Source: Bacillus marinisedimentorum
GTDB taxonomy: Bacteria > Bacillota > Bacilli > Bacillales > Bacillaceae_O
NCBI RefSeq assembly: GCF_001644195.2
Contig: NZ_LWBL02000008.1
Location: forward strand, 1-64,000
Direction: 5' to 3'
DNA: 64,000 bases
The position numbers were made by a program, and so were the translations under genes. The notes under the pieces are model-generated. The model was not told where the DNA came from. It saw only the letters and a program-made list of their open reading frames with translations, and did not search any database. Of this stretch, positions 1 through 10,955 are shown piece after piece; the first letter of the stretch is position 1; each line of letters starts with the position of its first letter.

Positions 1-17
1 TTTGGTGAAATCGGGTA

Positions 18-40
18 CCTGCAACGGAAATCAACACTAA
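18..40 (+). repeat. Fragment of CGGAAAGCGA-family intergenic element (right end)
   Basis: The bases here resemble the right end (CTGCAGCGGAAATCAACA type) of an element seen more fully at 39627-39760. Only the end is present, so this is a remnant at the window edge. The rest of 1-214 shows no coding sequence. Confidence 0.4.
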
Positions 41-214
41 CGTTTAACAGAGCCTATTTCTAAAACAGTATCGTTGTAGTGTATCAAAAATCTTAACGTT
101 GTAACCGCGACTATACCTCTTTCAGTAAATAAACGGTTAAATTACATTATGACGGGAAAAACATACTGAAATAGAGTTCAAAATTTTAAAACTATTAATG
201 GGGAGGATTTTAAA

Positions 215-556
215 ATGAAAAAACAAAACCTTACCGAATATGTTGAATTTAATAACGAAAAGTTTACGAAACGAATTATTTTTAAAGAAGAAGAAAGCAC
301 TGTATTTGTTCTTAACTTTGAGCCTGGTCAATCTTTGCCTGCACATAAGCATCCGGGCACAAATGTTTATTTACTTGTTTTACAAGGGGAAGGTGCATTT
401 ACAATAGACGGAAAAGAAGTTCCTGCACAAAAGGATGATGCCCTTGTCTTTGATGGCAATGAAGAATTTGCATTTACCAATAATGGTTCATCAAACGTAA
501 GCTTATATGTCATGCTAAATAAAATCCCTAATGATCAATACGCTCAAAATATTTAA
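215..556 (+). CDS. Small single-domain cupin protein
   Basis: 113-residue protein forming one cupin beta-barrel (about residues 25-102). The start is well placed behind GGGGAGG. The first cupin motif is recognisable as LPAHKHPG, giving His44 and His46, but the usual motif Glu is Asn50 and the second motif lacks its His, so a classical 3-His/1-Glu metal site is incomplete; it may bind metal weakly or not at all. The substrate cannot be told from sequence. It stands alone on the plus strand, in DNA visibly more AT-rich than the core genes to the right, next to another plus-strand gene at 931. Probably an accessory gene. Confidence 0.8.
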   Translation: MKKQNLTEYVEFNNEKFTKRIIFKEEESTVFVLNFEPGQSLPAHKHPGTNVYLLVLQGEGAFTIDGKEVPAQKDDALVFDGNEEFAFTNNGSSNVSLYVMLNKIPNDQYAQNI

Positions 557-621
557 TAATCATATTTAATTGTTTGGTTAAAGTTCAATGTTGTTTTTCA
601 GCAGCAAAGTATAACTCAGCG

Positions 622-667
622 CCCGCCCCCCTCGCGGAAAGCGAGCCCTTGCAGCAGAAATCAACAC
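622..667 (+). repeat. Partial CGGAAAGCGA-family intergenic element
   Basis: Contains CGCGGAAAGCGAGCCC followed by GCAGCAGAAATCAACA, the conserved right half of the element seen at 39627-39760 and 48679-48857. The left half is missing. Confidence 0.55.
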
Positions 668-720
668 CCCGGTTTAAAGCTAATGCCACAATGTTGCTTC
701 GTATAAACAACATTGTTTAG

Positions 721-760
721 TAATAGGGTGAGAATACATGTATCTTCGCTCACCCTATTA
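721..760. repeat. 12-bp perfect inverted repeat (hairpin)
   Basis: TAATAGGGTGAG (721-732) pairs perfectly with CTCACCCTATTA (749-760) around a 16-nt loop. It lies between the cupin gene and the membrane-protein gene. No U-tract follows on either strand, so a simple intrinsic terminator is doubtful. The remaining parts of 557-930 hold nothing I can name. Confidence 0.6.
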
Positions 761-930
761 TAGTACCCATTTTCAGTTGGTTTTTTTGGTATGCTCAATG
801 CAATCCATAATTTTTAGCCATTTATGTGTACCCTCCTTCCAATCCTAAAAAAGATTAATGCCTAAAGTCTCATGAGCCGAAAAAGGAACTTACTTTTAAG
901 TGTGTTATATTGGATTAAAATCGGAGGGAT

Positions 931-1416
931 ATGATGATTGCACGGTGGCTAACGATAAATATCATAACGGTCTTCATCATTGTATTGTGGAGTACGTATC
1001 AAGGATATGATTCCAATGCTATATTGTTAGGGAAATTAGTTGCACATATAGCATTTATTTTAATTCTAATAAACATCAATATGTATTTCGTATTCCTCCT
1101 CATCCGAAAAAGCAAAATCAGAAATGTGAAAGTTAAGCTTGCGAAAATTTCTAAAAAAATGATGACATATCATATCCCTATCGCAGTAACTGCTTCCTTG
1201 CTAATCTTATTTCATGCAGCGATTATGGTGTATGCACATATGGAACATCTTTGGAGAGCCAAAACAATAAGCGGGAGTGTCGCAATCAGCATTCTCATCG
1301 TTCTATTATACAGTGGTTTGTTACGAAGATGGAAAGCTTCGGGGAGAAGAAGGAGATTTCACTATATTACGGCATTCGTATTTTTTGGATTTTTGCTTTC
1401 ACACGTTTTTCTATAG
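931..1416 (+). CDS. Four-helix membrane protein with ferric-reductase-type bis-heme histidines
   Basis: 161-residue protein with membrane segments at about 8-21, 33-58, 80-102, 117-131 and 143-161. Two helices each carry a His pair with identical spacing: His81-x13-His95 and His144-x13-His158. This H-x13-H pairing is the hallmark of transmembrane di-heme b modules (ferric reductase/NADPH oxidase and related families), so a heme-b electron-transfer protein is the best reading. No flavin or NAD domain is attached. Start ATG (931) sits behind TCGGAGGG; a second ATG follows at 934. Monocistronic, on the plus strand, AT-rich. The exact family and electron donor are unknown. Confidence 0.7.
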   Translation: MMIARWLTINIITVFIIVLWSTYQGYDSNAILLGKLVAHIAFILILININMYFVFLLIRKSKIRNVKVKLAKISKKMMTYHIPIAVTASLLILFHAAIMVYAHMEHLWRAKTISGSVAISILIVLLYSGLLRRWKASGRRRRFHYITAFVFFGFLLSHVFL

Positions 1417-1575
1417 AAAAAGACAGCAGTGTGTGCCGCGCCTCAGTGCACAAAGGAGCATGTATAATAAGCTATTAAAAAGTAAAGGTTTATTCATATA
1501 TCAATGTTTATTGACACCGCCGAAAAGTAAATAAAATGATGCCACAAACCGATTATGATTGAGCAATGGAACTTG

Positions 1576-1605
1576 GGCGATGTGATTTCACATCGCCTAT
1601 TTTTA
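1576..1605 (+). terminator. Intrinsic terminator downstream of the heme-type membrane protein
   Basis: GGCGATGTGA / TCACATCGCC, a 10-bp perfect stem with a 2-nt loop, followed by TATTTTTA on the plus strand. It stands between the plus-strand gene ending at 1416 and the converging tmRNA gene. Confidence 0.65.
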
Positions 1606-1678
1606 TGGTTAAACTTTTTGCAGATCCCGCCAATCAGGATCCAGGAGTCCACTTTATTATCAAAGTCGTGCGTGCAAA

Positions 1679-1708
1679 ATAAAAAACCACCAAATATGTA
1701 TTTGGTGG
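1679..1708 (-). terminator. Intrinsic terminator of tmRNA gene
   Basis: On the minus strand CCACCAAATA pairs with TATTTGGTGG and is followed by at least six U. The 5' arm of the hairpin includes the encoded CCA end of tmRNA, as is common for ssrA genes. Confidence 0.75.
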
Positions 1709-2056
1709 AGACGGTGGGAGTCGAACCCACGTCCAGAAGCATCGGCACTTAAGTATCTACGAGCGTAGTCGATATATTAGCGATTCACTGACACTTCGGC
1801 CTATCGACAGGCTTCCGTGCAGCTAGTCTGATTGTTCTCTTCCTTCATCCTCAGACGGTGGAATCCGGCGTAGCCCGCTTAATTTGGGACCCTGACCCTA
1901 CCACACGGGCGATGGAGGGAGGATCCATTAGCTAGCTTACGCTGCTAATGCGTAATTGTTTTCTTTGCCAGTTATAGGCGTTGGCAGTTTTACGAGATTG
2001 CCGACTCGGCTCGCAACTTAAGCTCGACCTACCCCTGTCGAATCCGGATCGTCCCC
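1703..2056 (-). ncRNA. ssrA: tmRNA (transfer-messenger RNA)
   Basis: About 354 nt. The 5' end GGGGACGATCCGGATTCGAC and the 3' tRNA-like T-arm (GGTTCGA type) with an encoded CCA are diagnostic. The tag-coding region (1937-1969 on the minus strand) reads GKENNYALAA followed by TAA; the resume codon may be GGC or the preceding ACT. tmRNA with SmpB (next gene) frees ribosomes stalled on broken mRNA, and the ALAA end directs tagged peptides to Clp proteases. Its 3' end faces the AT-rich left edge, a position often used by integrating elements. Confidence 0.96.
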
Positions 2057-2146
2057 ATTATAGAAGTGGAGAACCGAAACGGATAGATCAGCTTATGATC
2101 TATATTCGGTTATCAATGCGCGTTGTTTATATCAACGACAATACCT

Positions 2147-2174
2147 ATTATAGCACATTTGTTCTTATTTTCAA
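2147..2174 (-). promoter_or_regulatory. Sigma-A promoter of ssrA
   Basis: Minus strand: -35 TTGAAA, 16-bp spacer, -10 TATAAT. Predicted start near 2140, so an approximately 84-nt 5' leader would be removed to give the mature tmRNA end at 2056. A second TATAAT at 2057-2062 abuts the mature 5' end and is too close to serve as its -10. Confidence 0.75.
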
Positions 2175-2218
2175 GTCTTTTAAGCGGAAAGTTTCTGCCG
2201 ATAAGTGGAAATTCCTTT

Positions 2219-2689
2219 TTACAGACCGCGCAGCTTCTCTTTTACAGACCGCTGGATTTCACGTTTTGCCTCTTTGCGCTTCAAGTCTTCACGCTTATCG
2301 AATTTCTTCTTGCCTTTTGCGACGCCAAGCAGCACTTTCGCATAGCCGTGCTTGATGTACATCTTAAGCGGTACGAGTGTGTACCCCTCTTCTTTCGAAA
2401 GCCCGATCAGCTTGTTGATTTCCTTTTTGTGAAGCAGGAGCTTGCGCGTGCGAAGCGGATCATGGTTGTAACGATTTCCCTGTTCGTACGGGCTGATATG
2501 CATGTTATGAAGGAACACTTCCCCGTTTTCAACGCGGGCGAACGAGTCTTTCAAATTCGCCTTTCCGGCCCGGAGCGATTTGATTTCGGTTCCCTGCAGG
2601 ACGATGCCGGCCTCGAACGTTTCCTCAACATGATAGTCATGCCTCGCTTTACGGTTTTGCGCTAATACATTGTTATCTCCTCGTGCCAT
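2219..2689 (-). CDS. smpB: SsrA-binding protein SmpB
   Basis: 156 residues, usual length. SmpB is the obligate protein partner of tmRNA, binding its tRNA-like domain and filling the empty mRNA channel of the stalled ribosome. Visible: the N-terminal oligonucleotide-binding barrel beginning [18 protein letters not shown], the conserved [17 protein letters not shown] stretch, and the basic C-terminal tail (about 125-156, rich in Lys/Arg) that enters the decoding centre. Start ATG follows GAGGAGG. Lies between rnr and ssrA, the usual Bacillus order, which fits coupled function with RNase R. Confidence 0.97.
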   Translation of the reverse strand: MARGDNNVLAQNRKARHDYHVEETFEAGIVLQGTEIKSLRAGKANLKDSFARVENGEVFLHNMHISPYEQGNRYNHDPLRTRKLLLHKKEINKLIGLSKEEGYTLVPLKMYIKHGYAKVLLGVAKGKKKFDKREDLKRKEAKREIQRSVKEKLRGL

Positions 2690-2781
2690 GTCTTCTGCCT
2701 CCTCGTCTAACCGTAACTTATATTATATCAAAACGAGTTCTTGAATGAAAGGAAACCGCAGGCTGCGAGCTTTCTCACAGC

Positions 2782-2859
2782 TTAAATAAACGTTTGTTTA
2801 AACATGATACAGCCTTTGATGGTTGAAGGGACTGGCAGCTAAATAAACGTTTGTTTAAA
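2782..2859. promoter_or_regulatory. Pair of operator-like palindromes (TAAATAAACGTTTGTTTA)
   Basis: Two copies of an 18-20 bp near-perfect palindrome centred at 2791/2792 and 2848/2849 (57 bp apart). Both are followed by a partly conserved TGATAC, so the repeat unit is about 28 bp. They lie between rnr and smpB. A second pair occurs at 39045-39119. The no-loop dyad form suggests a TetR-like dimer site; the regulator is not known. Confidence 0.5.
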
Positions 2860-2912
2860 AGTGATACCAAACACAAGAGCAGCTGATCGTCACAATCAGC
2901 TGCTCCATCCAT

Positions 2913-5258
2913 TTACTTGCGCTTTTTCTTCTTCTTCTTGGCGACATTCTGGTAAAACGGCTTGTTGCCGCTGCCTTTTTTGCCCTGGGCCGCTTTGGCT
3001 TTCCCGCGGCCTTTCTTGGATTTGCCCGGTTCTTTTCCGTTTCCAGGCTTGGCGCCGTCTTTTTTGCCGCGCTTTCCGCTTTGAATCACTTTTGGCGCTT
3101 CTCCACTTCGCCGCCTCGGTGTTCCTTTCATTCCGACGACTTCGAAGTCGATTGCGCGTTCATCTTTATTTACGTTGATGACACGGACTGTTATTTCATC
3201 CCCGATGCGGAACACTTTGCCGGTCCGTTCCCCGATCATTGCGTAATGCTGCTCATCATAGCGGTAATAATCGTCTGTCAGGTAACTGACATGGACAAGC
3301 CCTTCTATCGTGTTCGGCAGCTCGACGAATAACCCGAAGTTGGTCACTGAACTGATCATGCCGTCAAACTCTTCACCGATCTTATCTTCCATATACTCGG
3401 CTTTTTTCAAATCATCGGTTTCCCGTTCGGCATCTACCGCACGGCGCTCCATTTCCGAAGTGTGATCGGCGACTTCCGGCAGCTTCTCGTTCCAGTGATT
3501 CCGCGTCTTCTCATCAACATTTTTATTGATAAGATATTCACGGATCAGGCGGTGGACGATCAAGTCAGGATAACGCCTGATCGGCGAGGTGAAATGCGTG
3601 TAAAATTCGGCTGACAACCCGAAGTGCCCGAGGCTTTCCGGAGAGTACTTCGCTTGCTGCATCGACCGGAGCATGACAGTCGATATGACCGTTTCTTCCG
3701 GTGTTCCCTCGATCTCTTCAATGATTTGCTGCAGTGCCCGCGGATGGATGTCGTTGGCAGAGCCTTTCACGACATAGCCGAAGTTGGTGATGAACTCAAA
3801 GAACTTATGCAGCTTTTCCTCCTTCGGGTCTTCATGGATACGGTAAATGAACGGCACGTCCATCCAGTGGAAGTGCTCAGCTACCGTTTCGTTGGCAGCC
3901 AGCATGAACTCTTCGATAAGCCGTTCTGCAACTGAGCGCTCCCGCAGGACCACATCTGTCGGATGGCTGTCTTCATCGACGATGATTTTCGCTTCGTTAA
4001 AATCGAAGTCAATTGCGCCGCGCGCCATCCGCTTTTTCGTCAGGATACCTGCCAGTTCACCCATAAGTTCGAACATCGGCACGAGATCTTTATATTGTTC
4101 CATCACTTCTTCGTCGCGGTCCTCGAGAATTTTCCGCACATTCGAATAGGTCATCCGCTCGGTTGTTTTAATGACACTCTGGAAAATCTCATGATTGACG
4201 ACTTCGCCCTGCGGATTGATTTCCATCTCGCAGGAGAGCGTCAGGCGGTTCACTTTCGGATTCAAGCTGCAGATGCCGTTGGAAAGCCGGTGCGGAATCA
4301 TCGGGATGACGCGGTCGACGAGATAAACACTCGTGCCGCGTTCGTATGCCTCCACATCTATCGGCGAGCCTTCCTTCACATAATGGGATACGTCGGCAAT
4401 ATGGACGCCGAGCTTATAGTTCCCGTTATCAAGCTTCGTCACCGTCACGGCATCATCGAGATCCTTAGCGTCTGCCCCGTCGATTGTGACAATGGTCTGG
4501 TCGCGGAGGTCGCGCCTGTTTTTCATTTCTTCTTCAGGGACTTCCTCCGGAACAGAATTCGCATGTTCAATCGCTTCTTCCGGAAATTCTCCCGGAAGCC
4601 CATGCTTGTAGATTATCGATAAAATGTCGATGCCGGGATCGTTTTTATGGCCGAGGACCTCGATGACTTCCCCTTCCGCGCTCATGCGCCCTTCCGGATA
4701 GCTGACGAGTTTGGCAACTACCTTATGGCCGTCAACGGCTCCATTCGTAGATCCTTTCGGAATAAAGATATCATTTGTGATCCGTTTGTCGTCCGGAAGT
4801 ACAAACCCGAAGTTGCGGCTTTCCTGGTAGGTTCCGACAACCTGCTTAACACCGCGCTCAAGAATCCGGATAATGACGCCTTCCTGCCTCGAACCCGACT
4901 GGCGCGGACTCACACGCACAAGGACCTTGTCACCGTTCATGGCGCTGTTCACTTCATTCGGGGGAATGAAAATATCCTCCATCCCTTCCTGGTCAGGCTT
5001 TACAAACGCAAAACCGCGGGCATGGCTGATGACTTTTCCGCGCAGAAGGTTCATCTTTTCCGGAATGCCGTAGCGGTTGCTCCTCGTCCGTACAATCAGC
5101 CCCTGTTCCTCCATCTGGACAAGCACCTTTACAAATTCCTTGAACTCAGCAGCGTCCTCAATGCCAAACGCTTCTTCAAGCTCCTGCACAGTCAGGGGCT
5201 TATATGCTTCTTCTCTCATAAACGATAACAGCTGTTCAATACGCTGATCTGTCTCCAT
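2913..5258 (-). CDS. rnr: Ribonuclease R (3'-5' exoribonuclease)
   Basis: 781 residues. Processive hydrolytic exoribonuclease that degrades structured RNA and, with tmRNA/SmpB, non-stop mRNA. Domains in order: N-terminal winged helix (about 1-65), two cold-shock RNA-binding domains (about 68-215), RNB catalytic domain (about 245-575) with the acidic cluster in [14 protein letters not shown], then an S1 domain (about 620-705) and a long Lys/Arg/Gly-rich tail ending in poly-Lys. Start ATG follows AAGGAGGG. Sits between est and smpB in the conserved secG-est-rnr-smpB-ssrA group. Confidence 0.97.
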   Translation of the reverse strand: METDQRIEQLLSFMREEAYKPLTVQELEEAFGIEDAAEFKEFVKVLVQMEEQGLIVRTRSNRYGIPEKMNLLRGKVISHARGFAFVKPDQEGMEDIFIPPNEVNSAMNGDKVLVRVSPRQSGSRQEGVIIRILERGVKQVVGTYQESRNFGFVLPDDKRITNDIFIPKGSTNGAVDGHKVVAKLVSYPEGRMSAEGEVIEVLGHKNDPGIDILSIIYKHGLPGEFPEEAIEHANSVPEEVPEEEMKNRRDLRDQTIVTIDGADAKDLDDAVTVTKLDNGNYKLGVHIADVSHYVKEGSPIDVEAYERGTSVYLVDRVIPMIPHRLSNGICSLNPKVNRLTLSCEMEINPQGEVVNHEIFQSVIKTTERMTYSNVRKILEDRDEEVMEQYKDLVPMFELMGELAGILTKKRMARGAIDFDFNEAKIIVDEDSHPTDVVLRERSVAERLIEEFMLAANETVAEHFHWMDVPFIYRIHEDPKEEKLHKFFEFITNFGYVVKGSANDIHPRALQQIIEEIEGTPEETVISTVMLRSMQQAKYSPESLGHFGLSAEFYTHFTSPIRRYPDLIVHRLIREYLINKNVDEKTRNHWNEKLPEVADHTSEMERRAVDAERETDDLKKAEYMEDKIGEEFDGMISSVTNFGLFVELPNTIEGLVHVSYLTDDYYRYDEQHYAMIGERTGKVFRIGDEITVRVINVNKDERAIDFEVVGMKGTPRRRSGEAPKVIQSGKRGKKDGAKPGNGKEPGKSKKGRGKAKAAQGKKGSGNKPFYQNVAKKKKKKRK

Positions 5259-5323
5259 TAGCTTCCCTCCTTATGTAAATTGGAGATCTGCCGCAACGAT
5301 TTTAAGACGGCAGCCTGCGGCCT

Positions 5324-6067
5324 TTATTCAGACCAGTCCAATTCTTCCAAAAACTCATATACATCCTGTTCAACTTCATCCCGCTGTTTATCAAGCGTGA
5401 TGGCATGGCCGGACTCTTCGTACCATTTGAGCTTCTTATTGTGCGCCTCGACTTCATCATGGATGATATTCGCACTGTCTAGATCGATCATATGGTCGAG
5501 CCTGCCTTGCACCACGAATGTCGGTGCGTAAATCATATCGATATGGGAACGGACATCACGGATAAGTTCATCCAGGCTTCTCAGCGTCTCTTCCTCTGTT
5601 CCCTCGAATGCTTCCATTTCCTTTTTGATTTCCTCTTCACTTTTGCCGACCTTGCTTTTATACTCCTGTGCAAAGCGGCGAATTCCGCCTGTCATGCGGT
5701 CATAGTTCGGCGTAATCGGTGAACACATCGGAATGACAGCTTTCACAGGTTTAGAATAACCCAGTTTCAAAGAGAAAATACCGCCGAGAGACAGTCCGAC
5801 AGCAGCAATTTCCTCATGCCCGGTTTCCTGCAGATGATTGTAGCCGTCAAGTACATCCTGCCACCAGTCTTCGGCAGTATACTTCACCAGCTCTTCCGGT
5901 TCAACACCGTGACCCCTGTAGAGAGGGGCATGTGCCGTATAGCCTTTTTTCTGCAAAAAGCGCCCGAGCATCCGCACATCAGCGGTATTGCCGGTAAAAC
6001 CGTGAAGAAGCAGCACCCCGCGCTTGCCGCCTTCGAATGTAAATGGTTTAGGTGCAACAATTTTCAT
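5324..6067 (-). CDS. est: Carboxylesterase of the Est30/YvaK type
   Basis: 247-residue alpha/beta hydrolase, the length of Geobacillus Est30. Hydrolyses short-chain esters; cytosolic, no signal peptide. Visible: oxyanion-loop LLLHGFTGN, nucleophile elbow GLSLGG (Ser93), acid Asp191 in GRLDHM, and His221 in ESGHAITL, which match the family triad positions. Start ATG behind AGGAGACG. Usually co-transcribed with secG and rnr; here a 674-bp gap separates it from secG, so it likely has its own promoter. Confidence 0.93.
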   Translation of the reverse strand: MKIVAPKPFTFEGGKRGVLLLHGFTGNTADVRMLGRFLQKKGYTAHAPLYRGHGVEPEELVKYTAEDWWQDVLDGYNHLQETGHEEIAAVGLSLGGIFSLKLGYSKPVKAVIPMCSPITPNYDRMTGGIRRFAQEYKSKVGKSEEEIKKEMEAFEGTEEETLRSLDELIRDVRSHIDMIYAPTFVVQGRLDHMIDLDSANIIHDEVEAHNKKLKWYEESGHAITLDKQRDEVEQDVYEFLEELDWSE

Positions 6068-6491
6068 AACAACTCGTCTCCTTATTTTTCGTGAATCAAT
6101 GCATGTTTAGTCTCTAATTATCAATTGTACCTTTCATGTAAAACAGCGTCTAAAGATACACTTGTACCGTCCGTTTTCCCTTTACCAACTATTCCCGAAA
6201 ACATGCTGATATAATCGTTAAGGTATGTATAAGAAGCACGGTTTTTACGTTTGCAGCTTAAGTCCTCTGCTCAAAACATTGATGTTAAAAAACTTCACCG
6301 TACGGCGGCTCCCTGATTTGATGTTTTGAACCCACTATCAGCCTCATTGCGAACGTTCGCATGCAAATTCACTCTTTTTTATCGTTGAAAAGGGGTGAAA
6401 ATCAGTAAAAAATCTGCAAAATGTATGTGAAAGGCTGCATAGGTTCTAACCAAGCTTACTCGTGAGTTGAATCAAAAACGTTTGCCCCGGG

Positions 6492-6624
6492 TTTCACGCC
6501 AAATGCATCAATATTCACGCCGATTGGTTCATTTTTCGCGCCAAGTCACTGCATTTACGCGCCAAAACGGATGGGTTTCACGCCGTATACAAGTTTTCAC
6601 GCCATTCAGGGCCGTTTTCACGCG
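6492..6624 (+). repeat. Array of seven TTTCACGCC cores at 21-bp period
   Basis: Cores start at 6492, 6513, 6534, 6555, 6576, 6595 and 6616: spacing 21, 21, 21, 21, 19, 21. The core is TTTCACGCC with variants (TTTCGCGCC, TTACGCGCC, TTTCACGCG); the 10-12 bp between cores are not conserved. It fills part of the secG-est gap. A sister array with the same spacing slip is at 17257-17410. The remainder of 6068-6740 shows no gene. Confidence 0.8.
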
Positions 6625-6701
6625 GAAGTGAAACATTTTAAAACGGTGCACCCGCTCCCGTAGATGCCACAGCACGTCACCTCCGGTTTTATCTGGCAAC
6701 G

Positions 6702-6729
6702 AAAAAACAGCAGGGCAATCGCCCTGCTG
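6702..6729 (-). terminator. Intrinsic terminator of secG
   Basis: Minus strand CAGCAGGGC / GCCCTGCTG with a 4-nt loop followed by six U. It separates secG from the downstream est gene. Confidence 0.85.
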
Positions 6730-6740
6730 TCCGTCTCTAG

Positions 6741-6977
6741 TTATGCACCAAAATAAGCTACTGCAATTGTGAGAACGAAAAATAATACCGATAAAACAAT
6801 TGTTATACGATGAAGCACAGCGTCAATGCCGCGTGCTTTTTGCTTGCCGAATAATTGCTCTGCACCGCCGGAAATCGCTCCGGAAAGGCCGGCACTCTTA
6901 CCGGATTGCAATAGAACTATCGTGATCAGCCCCAGGCTGACCAATACTAAAAGGATGACTGAAATCGTATGCAGCAC
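6741..6977 (-). CDS. secG: Preprotein translocase subunit SecG
   Basis: 78 residues with two membrane helices (about 4-24 and 54-76) joined by the conserved loop containing [20 protein letters not shown]. SecG associates with SecYE and eases SecA-driven protein export. The start codon is GTG, eight bases behind AGGAGGTG. Ends in its own terminator, so it is probably monocistronic here rather than leading the est-rnr-smpB operon. Confidence 0.96.
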   Translation of the reverse strand: MLHTISVILLVLVSLGLITIVLLQSGKSAGLSGAISGGAEQLFGKQKARGIDAVLHRITIVLSVLFFVLTIAVAYFGA

Positions 6978-7013
6978 AACCTACACCTCCTAAATGCGCA
7001 CAATACCATACAA

Positions 7014-7042
7014 TAAATGTAGCATATTATGGGTGCAAGGAC
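7014..7042 (-). promoter_or_regulatory. Possible sigma-A promoter of secG
   Basis: Minus strand TTGCAC, 17-bp spacer, TATTGT about 30 bases before the Shine-Dalgarno of secG. An overlapping alternative (TTGTCC, 17 bp, TACATT) cannot be excluded. Confidence 0.35.
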
Positions 7043-7095
7043 AATAGGGAAAGTATGCCGTGCACGGGCACACCGGCGGGATTCAGTGCTTTTTT

Positions 7096-7119
7096 ATTGC
7101 CTGGCAATTGCCAGGCAAT
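7096..7119. repeat. TGCCTGGCAATTGCCAGGCA-family palindrome
   Basis: A 24-bp perfect palindrome between eno and secG. Two shorter relatives, AATGCCAGGCATT (7184-7196) and AATGCCTGGCATT (7221-7233), lie in the same gap; the latter pair can also fold on itself. Nothing else was seen in 6978-7267. Confidence 0.75.
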
Positions 7120-7267
7120 GTGTTACTGCAGTGGTGAATCGAGCTGGGAGGCTGGTTTGCCGGCTTTTGGTTGGTGCTCTTTTAATGCCAGGCATTCTCT
7201 GGGGGGTCATCTAGTGGGTTAATGCCTGGCATTTTGACTGTTCTGGAGGTTATTCCAGGTCACAATT

Positions 7268-7298
7268 ACAAAACAAAACCCCCACCGGAGCGGGGGTT
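7268..7298 (-). terminator. Intrinsic terminator of the glycolytic operon
   Basis: Minus strand AACCCCC / GGGGGTT with an 8-nt loop followed by TTGTTTTG, directly after the eno stop codon. Confidence 0.8.
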
Positions 7299-7309
7299 AA
7301 GTAATGCAA

Positions 7310-8599
<1,290 letters not shown>

Positions 8600-8638
8600 T
8601 CAATCTCTCCTTTTTTATGAAAAAATGATTTTGTACAC

Positions 8639-10173
8639 TTACTTTTTGATGATCGAATTACCGGTCATTTCTTCCGGTTTGTCTATGCCAAGCAGTTCAA
8701 GAATCGTCGGGGCCAGGTCGCCGAGAATGCCGTCATTGCGGAGCTCGATTCCTTCTTTCGTCACGATGACCGGAACCGGTGATGTCGTGTGGGCTGTCAT
8801 CGGCTTGCCTTCAAGCGTCATCACTTCATCGGCATTGCCGTGGTCGGCTGTGATGATGGCTGTTCCGCCTTTTGCTTCAAGGGCGTCAATGACACGGCCA
8901 AGACACTCGTCCACCGCTTCAATCGCTTTGACAGTCGGTTCCATCATGCCGGAATGGCCGACCATATCCGGATTTGCAAAGTTCAGGATAATCGCATCGT
9001 GTTTTTCCGCCTCGATTTCTTTCACCAATGCATCTGTCACTTCATAGGCACTCATTTCCGGCTGCAAGTCGTATGTTGCCACTTTCGGAGAATCGATCAG
9101 GATCCGGTTTTCCCCTTCATATTCAACATGCTGGCCGCCGTTGAAAAAGAACGTGACGTGCGGATATTTTTCAGTTTCCGCGATGCGGAGCTGCTTTTTG
9201 CCGTTTCTGGACAGTACTTCACCGAGCGTATTGTCAAGGTTGACAGGCTCATATGCCACATAACCCTGGACAGATTCACTGAAATGGGTCAGTGCGACGA
9301 AATGGAGGTTCTTCGGATGTTTTCCACCGCGGTCGAAATCTTTGAAGTTCTTGTTCGTGAATGCGGTCGATATCTGGATGGCCCGGTCCGGGCGGAAATT
9401 GTAAAAGATGACTGAATCATCGTCTTCTACTGTTCCTGTCGGTGTCCCGTCCTCTTTTTTAATGACAGACGGCAGGACGAACTCATCATGGATGCCATTT
9501 TCATAGGAATCCTCGATGACTTCCATCGGCGTGTTGTAAGAAGGGCCTTCTCCGTATACCATCGCGCGGTACGCTTTTTCGACCCGGTCCCAGCGATTGT
9601 CGCGGTCCATGGAATAGTAACGGCCGGATACTGTTGCAATTTCGCCGACACCGAGGTCTGCCATCAGTTCTTCTGTTTGCTTGATATAGGTGCCTGCTGT
9701 TTGCGGGCCGACATCGCGCCCGTCAAGGAATGCATGGACGTACACCTTTTTCAGGCCATGTTCGGCAGCCAGACGGAGCAGGGAGAACATATGGTTGATG
9801 TGGCTGTGAATGCCCCCATCGGACAGCAATCCGAACAGATGGAGGGCTTTTCCCTTGTTTTTCGCATCTTCAATCGCCCTTACGAATGTCGGGTTTTCTT
9901 CGAATTCCCCCTGGCGGATGGACAGGTTCACTCTTGTCAGGCTCTGATACACAATGCGTCCGGCTCCGATGTTCAGATGGCCGACTTCCGAGTTTCCCAT
10001 TTGCCCTTCCGGAAGGCCTACCGCCTCGCCATGTGCCGTCAGCTGGCTGTGCGGATACCTTTTCCACAGGCGGTCAAAATTCGGCTTGTTCGCCCGGGTG
10101 ACAGCATTTCCTTTTGTTTCTTCGCGGCAGCCGAAGCCGTCGAGAATAATAAGTGCTACTGGATTTTTTGCCA

Positions 10174-10174
<1 letters not shown>
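8639..10174 (-). CDS. gpmI: 2,3-bisphosphoglycerate-independent phosphoglycerate mutase
   Basis: 511 residues. Interconverts 3- and 2-phosphoglycerate using two Mn ions; alkaline-phosphatase fold with an inserted phosphotransferase domain. Visible: LIILDGFG metal site at residue 12, nucleophile Ser62 in [13 protein letters not shown], and the second metal cluster in [10 protein letters not shown]. The start overlaps the tpiA stop as TAATG, so translation is coupled. The Mn dependence of this family makes activity pH-sensitive during sporulation in Bacillus. Confidence 0.98.
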
Positions 10175-10944
<770 letters not shown>

Positions 10945-10955
10945 CTAATCAGGTA

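Noticed and set aside
2057-2062. TATAAT as the -10 of ssrA
   Set aside because: It touches the mature tmRNA 5' end, so transcription would start inside the RNA; a full promoter is present at 2147-2174.
6492-6624. CRISPR array
   Set aside because: Cores are only 9 bp and spacers 10-12 bp; no cas genes and no leader. Far too short for any known CRISPR type.
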